Both the position numbers and the translations under genes were made by a program. The notes under the pieces were generated by a model. The model was not told the DNA's origin. It saw only the letters and a program-made list of their open reading frames with translations, and did not search any database. This document shows, in pieces, positions 44,821 to 56,484 of a DNA stretch of 64,000 bases. The stretch's first letter is position 1; every line of letters starts with the position of its first letter. This DNA comes from Solanum dulcamara (taxonomy: Eukaryota; Streptophyta; Magnoliopsida; Solanales; Solanaceae), in NCBI RefSeq assembly GCF_947179165.1, contig NC_077244.1:14142949-14206948 (forward strand), given 5' to 3'.

Positions 44821-45898
44821 TCACTTGTTCTAGGAATTTACTTGTACACATTTTGTTCTTATTTGATGGAGAACACTTATGTATAATATAGTAGTTCTTG
44901 ATCAAAAAGTTACCAGAATCTCTATCAGTTGCACCATAAGACAACCATTTGCATTTTTCTTTGAATTTACATTTAGCCCTCACTTTATGAGTTTCATTAG
45001 GCCTTAACTTAATCTGATTGTTATTTTCTACTGCATAATTTGCCAAGGCCTTTCTAAATTGTTTAGCAGTTTCAAAAATCATTCCAAGTTCAAAAATAGA
45101 GACTTCACATCCAGCATCATACCTGACATTATTACTCTTCCTTCTTCCTGATTGATCAACACCCCTAACAACTTCTGCATCTCCCACATCTATGCTATTA
45201 TCACTATCACAATCTGAGCTATCAATACAATCTTCATCTCCTCCTAATTTGCCAACATATCTATCCTTCTTATTTCTTTCTATATCTTCAAGGTCTCGAT
45301 CAATATTAGCTTTATCTACTGGTATTTCTTCAGGTACTTTCTTTTTTCTCTTAGGATTAGGATTTCTTTTGTTCCTTCTTTCAGATCTAAAAGATCTTAA
45401 TTCTTCATCAACATCTGAACCATCTTCATCAGGAATTGCATTTATATCTGAGTCACTACTATACAGATCTGACTCATTCACATCTGAAACATCCTCAGTC
45501 TCATTCACATCTAAAACAGCCTCATTCTCTACATTTCTAACATCAATAGAGCCTGGCCATGGCAAAAGACCAGCTAGAGTTGGCAATTCCTCTAACTTAT
45601 CAATTTCATGGACCACATAAACTTGAAAGTCATCACCATCTATTAAGTCTTTCACATAGTCTAACAACTTAATATTCGAAGTAACTTGGACAAATTCATT
45701 GTTAACTTTATTTTGACAGTAAAAACCCTTCACATTTATGTACCCAAGGTCTTCAGTGTATGAAAGAAACTCAACAAGGCTAAAATAATCTTTATTAATG
45801 GCAACGGGAAATACATCTACTTTTCTTCTGTAAGTAGGATTAGGGTCTGCGATAACATGACCCCCATGATGAAAACATGTCAATATATAGTCGTCCAT
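44798..45898 (-). pseudogene. MULE transposase N-terminal part (MuDR-type)
   Basis: 366 residues. The first 100 residues (FHHGGHVIADPNPTYRRKVD, later GFYCQNKVNNEF) match the PB1-like N-terminal domain of plant MULE transposases. An acidic/basic linker follows (residues about 130-250), with KRNPNPKRKKKVPE as a possible nuclear signal. Residues about 265-350 are the MuDR DNA-binding domain (GMIFETAKQFRKALANYAVE, then CKFKEKCKWLSYGA, then HKCSPSN). Translation stops in MRRIPS at the deletion junction; the DDE catalytic domain is missing. The start is the first ATG after an in-frame TAA. Confidence 0.8.
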
Positions 45899-46543
45899 AT
45901 CTTAATAAGGAAATACCCAAAAAGGCCCTTACTTTATCAGTGCAATTTCCAAAAAAAACTAGTTACAAAATGCTAACAGAGAGTAGACACAACCAAACCA
46001 GAACATACACCTTCTTCTTCAAGGATGAAACATGCAAACATAAACTAATGTCACTTCAAGAAGCAGTTGATACAAATGTCAAAACTCCCAATAAAAATGC
46101 AATCTCCAACACTTGATTTCAACATTTAAACCTGGAAATTAGCAACATAAATAAACATAACAGTTAGTACTAACTAAGAATTGAATGAAAATTAAGAAAG
46201 ATTGAACTTTCAAACACTTACCTAGGTTTTGATCAGTGAAGAAGGAAGAGGGTTTCATTTGAACTGAGAGACAATGGACATAGTGTGTTGAAGTTCAAGT
46301 TTTGGGCATTGAATGAAAATCAAGATTGCACCACCATACACTTGGGTGGGTTTTGATCGGTGAAGAAGGAAAAAAGGGTTTTTTTGAACTAAAGAGACAA
46401 TGAACTGTGTTGAAGATCAAGTTTTGGGTATTTAATTTTAAAGTTATATGACATGTAAAGTTGGTAGTGTTGGCAGAATTTAATTGGTCAATTAATCTAT
46501 GTGGAGGAAAGTGTAATACACGCTCTACACTCAAACTTCAGAT
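45899..46543 (-). promoter_or_regulatory. MULE right subterminal region, transposase 5' leader
   Basis: On the minus strand CCTAG|GTAAGTG (donor at 46220-46221) and a TTTCCAG acceptor near 46131 suggest a short intron in the 5' leader. Upstream is a direct duplication. No other gene is visible. Confidence 0.4.
46215..46460. repeat. 124-bp direct tandem duplication in the MULE
   Basis: GTTTTGATCAGTGAAGAAGG at 46226 and GTTTTGATCGGTGAAGAAGG at 46350, with the following 90 bases also similar (GAGACAATG, CAAGTTTTGGG). It lies in the presumed transposase promoter region. Confidence 0.75.
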
Positions 46544-46668
46544 TGATTAAAAAGTGTCAAAATGACACAATAGACCCTTACATTAGGTGTCTAAAATGAA
46601 CATATCTTAGTTTAGGTGTCTAAGTGAAAGTTGACGCCAACTTTAAGGGGACAGCGATGGGTTTGGCC
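46544..46668 (-). repeat. MULE right terminal inverted repeat
   Basis: 125 bp, the reverse complement of the left repeat pieces 21053-21157 and 42481-42500. It is uninterrupted, so it shows the original sequence at the element C insertion point. Confidence 0.9.
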
Positions 46669-48945
46669 GTTTTCTTAAAAACTTAAGATTTTTGCTAAAC
46701 TTTGAGTTTTAGAGGTTTATAATGACTCAAAAGGGGTATTTGAGGTCATTTAGAGTTTTGAGTCTCGGAATGGAATTCCATCGATTTCATTATTTTTAAA
46801 ATGTTGAAATTGGTCTAGGAGAGTTGATGAAATCGCATTTGGGTCATATCGCGGATTTGAGAGGTTGAGTTGGAAATAGTTGAATATTTGGCCATAGGTT
46901 TGACTTTGGTCAACATTTAAGAGTCGAATGCTAGGAATTAAATTCTGACAACTCCATTGGATTTGAAGGGTTGTTTTAGGCCTAGGGAGAGTTCCTGTAT
47001 AATTTTTGAAAGCTCCATGAGCATTTTGGACTTTTGAGGCATAATCTTGGGTTAGTTGTGACATTTTTCTTTATGAGTTAATGAGACCTCGAAACCAAAT
47101 TCCGATGGTTCTGATGAATCCGGAATGTTGAGTTTTTTCATGTTACATTTATAGTTTTTCTATTCCGGGTTCCGAATGAATTTCAAAGGTCAATTCAAAC
47201 ACTTTAAGACTTGAAAGATTTGCTGGTTTTGGTGCCTTCGCTTAAGCGATAGGAGTGTAGAAAAAGCGACCTTAGCTTATGCGAACATCGTGTAGTAAAA
47301 GTGAAGGTTCGAGTTTTGTGAAGTGTCAAAAAGTGACCCAAGTGGTCGCATTAGCGAGGGGGCAGCGGTCGAAAAAGTAACCCAAATTCCATAAAAGTGA
47401 GGGTCCGCTCAAGAGAACCCATGTCACTTACGCAACATATGAGAGGGGTTTTGCCCGGAGTTTAAGCTATTTTCTCTATTTTTGGACTTTGGAGCTCAGT
47501 AGTGGCGATTTAGAGAAGTGGTTTTCATGGGATTTCATTGGGTAAGATATTTTGACTCTACTTCATCATTTCCCATTGTAATTGATGATTCTAACATGTA
47601 TTTGGGGATTTGAATGGGTGAAAATGGCCCTTTTTTTAAGAACTTGAGAAAAATCTTAAATCATTTATCGTAACTTGATTAGGGCTAGGTTTTTGAAATG
47701 GTTTTTGATATTAAGTTCCTAAAATTAAGAGGAACAATTTAAACCTAAGATTCCTAGATTTAACCCTTATTTTGTGAAGTTGAATTGCGATTCTGATTGT
47801 AAATCAATACTTGAATAGCTTGTAGAGATCTGAAGTATAATTGAAAGAGCAAGGCTCACGTGGATTGATTGATCTCATCTTGGCTAATGTAAGTGGACTC
47901 TTAAAACTCCTTGAAAATCTTAGAATTCCTAAATATCCTATTGTGCATGTGTTGGAGTGTAATGGGTATGAGGTTACAAGTTTAATTGTGATATGAATTA
48001 ATCTAAAAATGAATCTATGGGGTTAATAAAATATGATGCTTGATATTGTTGAGTATTGAAATTTACCTGTCGTAATCTAAATATCTATGTATATTTGATG
48101 AAATACTTGATAGCCAAATTTTGATTGTGGTTTGTGTGAATTAATTAGTCCTCATGACTTGTGTGAGCATGTTATTTACATTCTTTCTAAAACACTGTGA
48201 TGAGAGGTATATGATTTTGAGACCGAGATTATTTTGGTCAGAGATCATTTCTGGTCAGAGACCGAGATTTTTGCCAGTAATTGCACATATGCATGATCAT
48301 TAAGTGTGCATATACATACTTTGCATATCTGTGTTGACAGTTTGATGCTTCTTTATGACTTGTGAGTACTTGTATGATACATCTTGTTATATTAAAATAT
48401 GATTTGTACCTTATTTAACTGTATAGGATAAACTATTAGGTTGGGCTTATTTTGTTTTGTGCAGGTTGTAGTGTGGAGGTTCGGTTGGGTAGGAAACGGA
48501 GCTCGTGTATTCTTTTAGATTTACTTAGTTTTTCTAGTTGGCTTGTTGGGTACTGCATTATTTGGTAGTCACCCTTGCTTCTACACTTGAGTATGTTCCA
48601 AGCCCAGACTTTGATCACCGTCTCTTTTCTTCATCATTTGAGGCTTTTGAAGTTGACAGAGGTAGGCTAGCGAACTCTTATACTTCCTGTATTTTAATGT
48701 TCTACTCTATTTGAGAGTTGAAGACATATTGAGACTTGTACTTTCATTTAAGATTTCTTTCTTTAGTGGTTTGTACATGTGACAACCAATCTTTGGAGGG
48801 TATTTAAATTAAAGTCTTCTATGTTTTACTACTATTTACATATTTAGATTATTTCTGCTCTACTTTTATCAAAATGTTATATTTTAGGCTGACTTTTTCA
48901 GTGGAAAAGGATAGGTGCCATCACACCCAGAATCGAGTTGTGACA
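46669..48945 (+). repeat. 5' LTR of element B, second part
   Basis: Starts with the second GTTTTCTTA and matches the truncated units and the 3' LTR. The U3 motif cluster at 47235-47430 is partly decayed. GGGTAAGATATT near 47540 is the donor-like site. It ends CGAGTTGTGACA. Region 48200-48260 has only about two copies of the GAGACCGAGAT...CATTT unit that is expanded in the 3' LTR. Confidence 0.85.
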
Positions 48946-49140
48946 AATTAGTATCATAACCCCTAGTTCATAAGTATCACTTGTACAAGCCAAGTCTAAG
49001 TAGAGTCTCGAGGGTTGGTACAGAGACATTTGTACTTATCTTCGAGATGCTATGAAGACTGTTAGGAAACTTCCTTTATACATTCTTTCTTATCGTGCAA
49101 AGTCATTATCGATAGTGCTGAGTATGACGTGTTGTTTCAG
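47542..49140 (+). other. Putative leader intron of element B
   Basis: Donor GG|GTAAGATA in the LTR and acceptor GACGTGTTGTTTCAG three bases before the gag ATG at 49144. It would remove the primer site. Inferred by analogy with elements C, D and E. Confidence 0.4.
48949..48960 (+). promoter_or_regulatory. Primer-binding site of element B, decayed
   Basis: TAGTATCATAAC against the expected TGGTATCAGAGC: three changes, so the site has drifted. Confidence 0.75.
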
Positions 49141-49143
49141 TAG

Positions 49144-50600
49144 ATGCCAAAGACTATATCTACGTCTATGGGTAGGGGAAGGCAGTCCATGAGGTAGCTG
49201 TTGAGACCCCAATTAGGGGTAGAGGTAGGGGCCGAGTGAGAGGACGAGGCCATGGAGCATCACTTTCCTGAGGTCATGCTAGAGAGGCCTCCCAGAGCTA
49301 CAGGTTGAGATTGCTGAGGACCAGGTTCCTCTAGAGCCACACCACCATTACTATAGGAGACCTTACTAAGTATGTTGGGTATGTTAGAGTGTTTCACTCA
49401 TGGTTCTGCAGGCACGCCGCAGAGTTCACAAACTAGAGTTGGTGTACAAAATCTAGAGCAGCATCAAGTCCTAATGGCTCAAGTTTAGGTTGGCCAGACC
49501 CTATTGGTTTCACACCAGATACCGATACGTAGATTTCTCCATATATGGTTATGACTATAGCTGATCAATAGTGCTATGAGAGGTTTTAGAAGATGAAACC
49601 ACCCTAGTTCCAGGGTTCTAAGAGCGAGGATGCACATAAGTTTTTGACATTGTGTTGTGATATATTGGATAGTGAGCATGGCTGATGCTTAGGGTGTTAG
49701 ATTTGTCGCACTCCAGCTTCGTGGGTTATCAAGGGAGTGGTGGAGGACATTCATAAGGTCTAGGTCAGTTGGATCCCATTTGATTGAGTAGGGAGTCTTT
49801 GCAAGTGCTTTTGAGGATCACTTCATTGCATGGAGCGTACGGGAGGAGAGTAGTTTGATATTTGAAAGTTTGATTCAAGGCGGCATGTCAATTGCCGAGT
49901 ATGAGTCCAATTTCTCCTTGTTGTCGAGACACGCTATAGCGTTGATCCTGAATGATGCAAAAAGAGTTCATAGATTTATGAAGGGTTTGACATTCTCTAT
50001 CCGATCCTATGTGTTTAGGTCAATCCTTGAGCCAACTTCCTTCTAGTCTATTGTGATCACACTAAAGAGGCAAAATTGATAGTTAGAGAGAAGTTTGGGG
50101 ATCCTAAAAGGGCCTATGCTAGTGGTCAATATTTGGGTACGTCATCTGGAGGTATAGGGTCATCTAGAGGTGGCGGTCATTTTTAGCGCCAAAGACCTTT
50201 TCACGCTTTTATTCCAACAACTGATAGTGGTCAGTTATTCCGAGGATCTTAGAGTTCAGGATGAAGTGGTTATGGTATTTTATCAGGGTAGTCGCATCAG
50301 TCTTCTTTCTTGAGGTCATGTTTTAGTTATGGAGATCTAGGTCATTTGATGCGCCAGTGCCTACTATAGACTCATTCAGGGCCCAACGCACTTATTCAAC
50401 ATCTCTAGAGAGAGATTTAGCACCTTTAGCTAGAGGTTGGGGTAGAGCTCAGACAGGTAGAGGTGGTAAAGCCTCTGGCGGTGGTGTTGTGGTTTTGTGA
50501 GGTAGGGGTATGATTTAGGTGGTTGCTGGTAGAGGAGCTCAGTTCTATGCTTTTCCGGGGAGACCCAAGGGTGAGGCTTTTGATACGGTTATAACACATA
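49144..50600 (+). pseudogene. Element B gag remnant
   Basis: Starts MPKTISTSMGRGRQS, followed by an RG-rich region with stops. The capsid part is clearest at 49855-50046 (GGMSIAEYESNFSLLSRHA). The zinc knuckle near 50319 reads CFSYGDLGHLMRQC: the second Cys is Tyr, so zinc binding is lost. Many stops and shifts. Confidence 0.75.
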
Positions 50601-51220
50601 TCATCCCAATTTTCCATCGACCCGTATCTGTGTTATTTGATCTAGGATCTACCTCTCTTATGTGTCTACCCATTTTACGTCTATATTTTATTTGACCTGT
50701 GATCGTGTATCTGTTCCTGTACATGTCTCTACACCTACGGGTGAGACTTTAGTGGTGGATCGAGTGTATCGATCCTGTATGGTTTCTTTAGCTGGGTATG
50801 ATACTTGGGTAGACATGATTATACTGGGGATAGTAGACTTTGATATGATATTGGGCATGGATTTTCTTTCTCTTTATCATGGTATTCTTGATTGCTATGC
50901 TAATAAAGTGACTTTAGTGATACTGGGTGTTTTGAGGATTGAGTGGAAAGGTACTAGTGGTTTCTATCCTAGTAAGGTCATCTCCTATATGCATGCTCAG
51001 AGATGGATTGATAAGGGTGTATGTCCTATTTGGCCTTGATCTGGAATACAAGTACTGAGTCACCTCCTATAGAGTCTATTTCCGTGGTTAAGGAATACGC
51101 CGATATGTTTCCTTCTGATCTTTTGGGAGTTCCCCCGGATAGGGATATTAAATTTTGTATTGACTTAAAGTTGGGCACTAAGCCTATATCTATTCCACCT
51201 TATCACATGGATCCGACATA
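50600..51220 (+). pseudogene. Element B protease remnant
   Basis: The active site reads LFDLGSTS near 50635; the sister elements have DPG, and CCA to CTA explains the Leu. The frames at 50662-51039 (DFDMILGMDFLSLYHG) and 51021-51221 (KEYADMFPSDLLGVPPDRDI) carry the rest of the domain and the linker to RT. Confidence 0.75.
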
Positions 51221-51990
51221 GTTGAAGGAGTTGAAGGGCCAGTTGCAAGTTCTATTGAGTAAGGGGTTTATTCGCCCTAGTATGTCACCTTGGGGTACAC
51301 TGGTTCTATTTGTGAAGAAGAAGGATTGGTCTATAAGGATGTGCATCAATTATAGACAGTTGAACTAGGTAACAGTGAATAACAAATATCCTCTTCCTCA
51401 TATTGACAATTTGTTTAATTAGCTTAAGGGAGCGCCTTATTCTCCAAGATAGGATTTGAGATCCGGGTATTATCAGTTGAGGATTAGACCATCAGATATT
51501 CCTAAGACCATTTTTCAGACTTATTATGGCCATTAAGAGTTTTTGGTTATGTCATTTAGGCTGACCAATGCCTTAATAGCATTCATGGAGTCAATGAATG
51601 GGGTGTTTAGGCCGAATCTAGACCCCTTTGTGATTGTTTTCATTAATGATATCTTGGTGTACTCCAAGACAGAGGAGTATCATTCTAGTCATTTGAGGAT
51701 GGTCTTTCAAAAATTGAGGGAGCAAAATTTGTATGCCAAGTTCTCCCAATGTGAGTTTTGGATTGATTTTGTGGCCGTTTTGGGATATGTGGTGTCCAAG
51801 GAGGGTATTATGGTTTATTCGGCCAAGATTGAGGCTGTTATAGGTTGGACCAAGCCTACTTCAACCAGCGAGATACAAAGTTTTGTAGGTTTGGTCAGGT
51901 ATTACCGATGTTCTGTGCAGGGATTCTCTAATATTGCGGCCCCACTAACTAGACTGACTCAAAAGTCAGTAGATTTTCATTAGTCTAACG
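51221..51990 (+). pseudogene. Element B reverse transcriptase remnant
   Basis: [14 protein letters not shown], then the polymerase motif FINDILVYSKTEE: the first Asp of the pair is Asn (codon 51645-51647). Stops interrupt the first half, for example after DNLFN near 51420. The connection block VRYYRCSVQGFSNIAAPLTR is preserved. Not functional. Confidence 0.8.
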
Positions 51991-51999
51991 AGTATGAGG

Positions 52000-53480
52000 C
52001 GAGCTTTCAAATGCTCAAGGCCTTGTTGACTTCAGCTTTTATTTGGACCTTAACTGAGGAAGGTGTAGACTTCACCGTGCATTATGATTCTTCTGGTGTT
52101 GATGTAGATGGAGTGATAATGCTTTAAGGGAAGGTAGTTGCCTATGTGTCTAGACAGTTGAAGGCTCATGATAAGAACTACCTTACCCATGATCTAGAGA
52201 TAGTATCAGTGATATTCGTATTGAAGTTATTGCATCATTACTTGTATGGTGTTTATTGTGAGGCATACAGTGATCACTAGAGTCTTCAGTATATATTCAG
52301 TCAGAGGTATCTGAATTTGAGACAGCGTAAATTGCTTGAGCTACTGAAGGACTATGACATAACTATCTTATACCACCTGGGGTAGGCCAATGTGGTGCTT
52401 GATGCTTTGAGTCGGAAGGTTCCTAGTTTGGGGAGTCTCGCGGCGATTAGTGTTGATAAGAGGCTCTTGGGTAGAGATGTTCATAGGTTAGCTAATAGCC
52501 TTGTTCGATTGCGAGTTTTTGAGGAGTATGGAGGATTTATTACTTCTATTGAGTCTCTCTCTTCCTTAATTGAGTAGATTCAGGAAAGGCAGTTTGATGA
52601 TGAAAAGTTATGTCTCATTCGAGACAAGGTGTTGATGGGTGATGCCAAGGAGGCTAGACTTGATTCAGAGGTCTTCTTGAGAATTGGGGGCCAGATTTAT
52701 GTGCCCATTGTGGGTGACTTAATCAGATTGATACTAAAGGGAAAGATGTATGATGACCTTTGTCAGCATTACTGGTAGTGTGGGATGAAGAAGGACATCG
52801 CAGAGTTTCTGTTCAAGTATTTAACCTCTCAACAGGTCAAGTGTGAACACCAGCAGCCTGGATTTGTGAGGCAGAGGATGCCCATTCTTACTTGGAAGTG
52901 GGAGCGGATTACCATGGACTTTATTGTGGGTTTGCCTACCACCGTAGATGGTTCTAATTCTATATGGATGGTGGTTGACATACTGACCAAGTCTGTCCAT
53001 TTTATTCCAATTAAGGTGAAGTACACAATTGACAGACTAGCTCAGTTGTATATCAGTTAGATTGTTTGGCTTCATGGAGTTCCGGTATCCATTGTTTTGG
53101 ATTGAGGTCTAGTGTTTACTTTGCACTTTTGGCAGGCTCTACAAGAAGGACTGGGCACTAGGCTTGATATCAGTACAACTTTTCACCCACAAACTGATGG
53201 TAAGTCCAAGTGGACGATTCAGGTGTTGGAAGATATGCTCTGAGTGTGTTATTGAATTTGGTCCTAGGTGGGATCAACATTTGCCCTTAGTAGAATTTTC
53301 CTACAACAATAACTATCACTCTAATATTTAAATGACCCCATTCAAGGCATTTTATGGTAGGCGGTGTCGAACTTCTATTGGGTGGTTTGACTCAGTTGAG
53401 ATAGACTCTTTAGACACAGACTCGATTAGATATGCCATGAAGCAGGTTCAGATTATACAGGGTAGTCTCTTAACCGCCCA
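52000..53480 (+). pseudogene. Element B RNase H and integrase remnant
   Basis: RNase H reads HYDSSGVDVDG with stops, then [12 protein letters not shown] and YSDH followed by a stop. The end ANVVLDALSRK is clear at 52392. Integrase: KYLTSQQVKCEH has lost both zinc-site Cys, MDFIVGLPT keeps the first Asp, and the Glu block reads GKSKWTIQ, with Glu replaced by Lys. Several stops in the core. Confidence 0.78.
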
Positions 53481-53768
53481 ATGAAAGGTGACCATTGTTG
53501 GATACGAGTGTCGCCCATGAAGGGCGTGATTATATTCGAAAAGAAGGGAAATCTTAGCCATCGGTTTATTGACGCATTTAAGATTTTAGGGAGAGTGGGA
53601 GAGGTGGCTTACAAATTAGCCTTGCCGCCTCTCTTATCATTGGTACATCCTGTATTTTATGTTTTCATGCCCCGGAAGTATGTACCGGACGAGTCTCATA
53701 TGTTACCTCTTGACACGGTGGAGTTGGGTCTAGATTTGATCTTTGAGGAGGAGCCCATATCTTTTTGA
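53481..53768 (+). pseudogene. Element B integrase C-terminus, chromodomain lost
   Basis: Has VSPMKGVIIFEKKGNLSHRF and LVHPVFYVFMPRKYVPDESH, then stops after EEEPISF where the chromodomain should begin. The DNA then passes within about 40 bases into the body of the LTR. The chromodomain, polypurine tract and start of the LTR are deleted. Confidence 0.78.
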
Positions 53769-53799
53769 GGCTTTAGGTACTTTCTTTTACTTTATATTA

Positions 53800-56484
53800 G
53801 AGGACTATTTTAACCCTCCTGATAGTTTCCCCGAGTCATATTTGATTGATATTTGATGTCGGTTTCATAGTTTTTTTGAAAAGTTGAGATTTTTGATAAA
53901 CTTTGAGTTTTAGAGATTTGGAATAATTCAAAAGTGATATTTGAGTTCATTCAGAGTTTCAAATCTTGGATTGGAATTCTGTCGACTCCATTAGTTTTTG
54001 AATGTTGAAATTGATCTAGGAGAGTTGAGGGTCTCATATCGTGTATTTGAGGGGTTGAGTTGGAAATGGTTAACTTTTTGGCCAAAGGTTTGACTTTGGT
54101 CAACATTTGAGGATCGGATGCTCGGAATTGAATTTCGACGACTACATTCGATTCGAAGGGTGATTTTAGGCCTGGGGAGTGTTCCTGTGTAATTTTCGAA
54201 TGCTCCAAGAGCTTTTTGGTCTTTTGAGACATAATATTGGGTTAGTTGCGACTTTTTAGTTTTCAGGTCAAAGAGCCTTTGAAATCAAATTCTGATGGTT
54301 CCAATGAATCTAGAATGTCAATTTTAGTAGGGTTTCATATATGGTTTCTCTATATGGGATTCCGAACGAATGCTGAGGTTCAATTATGATACTTTAAGAC
54401 TTACAAGATTTGCTGGTTCTGGTGTCTTCGCTTAAGCAAAGGGAGTGTGGCAAAACCGACCTTTGCTTAAGCGAACAACCTGTCAAAAAAGAGAAGGTCC
54501 AGGTTTTGTGAAGGGTCACAAAAGGGACAATGGCGGCCTCGACCCAAATCCCATAAAAGCGCGGGTCCGCTTAAGAGAAACCCTATCGCTTAAGCAACAT
54601 CTGAGAAGGGTTTTTGTCGGGGTTTAGGCTATTTTTTCTATTTTTGGACTTTAGAGCTCGGTAGTGGCAATTTGGAGAAGGAGTTTTCATGGAATTTTAT
54701 TGGGTAAGTTATTTTGCCCCTGCTTCATCATTTCCCATTGATTAATTGATGATTCTAACATGTATTTGGGGATTTGAATGGGCGCAAATGGCCCATTTTC
54801 AAGAACTTGAGAAGAATCTTAAATCATTGATTGTGACTTGATTAGGGATGGGTTTTGGAAATGGTTTTCGATATTGAGTTCCTAAAATTAAGAGGAACAA
54901 TTTCATCCAAAAATTCCCAGATTTAAACTCCTATTTTGTGCAATTGAATTTTGAGCCTTTGAACCTTTTTTTGCCAAATTTCACCTTCGTAGTATCATTG
55001 GACTTGTTTTCTGATTTTGAATCAATACTTGAATAAATTGTGGAGATTCGGAATATAATCGAAAAGGAAAGGCACATATGGAGTGATTGATCATATCTTG
55101 GCTAAGGCAAGTGGACTCTTAAAACTCCGTGAATCTCTTAGAATTCTGAAATATCCCATTGTACATGTGTTGCGGCATAATGGGGATGAGGTTACATGTT
55201 TAATTGTGATATCAAATAATCTACAAATGAATTGACCAGGTTCATAAAACATGATGTGTGATATTGTTGAGTATTGAAACTTACATGTCGTAACCTAGAT
55301 ATCTATGTATATTTGATGAAATACGTGATAGTCTAATTGTGATTGCAGATTATGTGAATTAATTAGTCCTCATTACTAGTGTGGGTATGCTGTTTGCATT
55401 AGTTATGAAATACTGTGATGAGAGGTGTATGATTGTGAGACCGAGGTCATTTTCAATCAGAGATGTTATATAGCTGAGGTCAGGTCTGGCAAAAATTAAT
55501 AATCCAAGGTTATTTCCGGTGGGATTATATTGCCGAGGTCATTTTTGGTGGAATTATATTGTCAAGGTCATTTCCAGCAGAATTATTTTACCAAGGTCAT
55601 TTCTGGAGGGATTATATTACCGAGATCATTTCCGATGGGATTATATTACCGAGGTCATTTTCGGCGAGAGTATGTGGCTGAGGTATTTTTTAGAGAGGTT
55701 GTGGGACCGATGTCATTTCATGTCAGAGACTATGAGGCCAAGGTCATTTCCGATCAAAGACTACGAGGCCGAGGTTATTTTCGGTTACAGTTTATCATGC
55801 CTAGGTCTTTGCCAGCTATTGCACACATACATGATCATTGAGTGTGCATATACATACTCTGTATATCTTTGTTGACAATTTGATGCTTATTTGTGACTTG
55901 TGAGTACTTGTACGATACATCTTGTGATATTGAGCTGTGATCTGTACCTTATTGAACTGTATTGTATGAAATTTTAGGTTTGGCTGATTTTTTTTTGGTG
56001 CAAGTTGTAGTCTGGAGGTTTGGTTGGGTTGGAAATGGAGCTCATGTTTTCTTTTAGAGTTAGTTTTTCTAGTTATGTAGGTGGGTTTTGCATTGTTTGA
56101 TACTCACCCTTGCTTCTATACTTGTGTAGGTTCCGAGCCTGAACTTTGATTAACCTCTTTTTTTAATCATTTGAGGCTTTTGGGAGTTGAGAGATGTAGC
56201 CATCGATATCCAGTGAACTCTCGTACTTCATGTATTTTTAGGTTTTACTCTATTTTAGAGTTGATGATATATTAAATGTACTTTCATTTTTGTTTACTTT
56301 CTATAGTGGCTTGTACACGTGACAATGAATCTTTGAGGGTATTTAAGTGAAAGTCTTCCACTTTTGACTATTATTTACGCAATTAGATTGTTTCCATTTT
56401 ATTTTTATTGAAATGTTATGTTTTAGGCTGACTTGTACAGTGAAAAAGGACAGGTGTCATCACACTCAAAATTGGATTGTGACA
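53800..56484 (+). repeat. 3' LTR of element B, 5'-truncated
   Basis: Begins in the middle of U3 (TTTCCCCGAGTCATATTTGATTG matches 21001-21025). Motif cluster at 54420-54610, donor-like GGGTAAGTTATT near 54700, end ATTGTGACA. It contains an expanded minisatellite absent from the 5' LTR. Confidence 0.85.
55500..55790 (+). repeat. Minisatellite in the 3' LTR of element B, about 33-bp unit
   Basis: About eight imperfect copies of CCGAGGTCATTTTCGG...GGATTATATTA. The open frames of 103 and 118 residues across it are made only of this repeat and are not genes. Confidence 0.85.

Larger units (their letters stand above)
21053..46668 (-). mobile_element. Mutator-like element (MULE), non-autonomous, carrying element C
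   Basis: The terminal inverted repeats of 125 bp begin GGCGAAACCCATCG on the left and GGCCAAACCCATCG on the right, flanked by 9-bp duplications. Without element C and one copy of its target duplication the MULE is about 4.29 kb. It holds transposase exons on the minus strand, with the catalytic part deleted, and a small GRF zinc-finger gene on the plus strand. Long terminal repeats, the 9-bp duplication and a MuDR-type transposase together make the assignment firm. Confidence 0.9.
20422..56484 (+). mobile_element. Element B: degenerate Ty3/gypsy chromovirus, interrupted by a MULE
   Basis: The 5' LTR is split by the MULE into 20422-21052 and 46678-48945, about 2.9 kb when joined. Then come the primer site, gag, pol and a 3' LTR (about 53800-56484). 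The 3' LTR lacks its first several hundred bases, and pol lacks the chromodomain, so one deletion removed both. The LTR ends agree (GTTGTGACA at 48945, ATTGTGACA at 56484). No target duplication was found: the left flank is AGATT and the right flank TTTGA. Confidence 0.85.

Noticed and set aside
45192..45620. 142-residue plus-strand frame rich in Ser and Leu
   Set aside because: Antisense shadow of the acidic linker of the MULE transposase, which has clear family similarity on the other strand.
55519..55875. 118-residue frame
   Set aside because: Made of the 33-bp minisatellite; also open in a second frame, as expected for a stop-free repeat.
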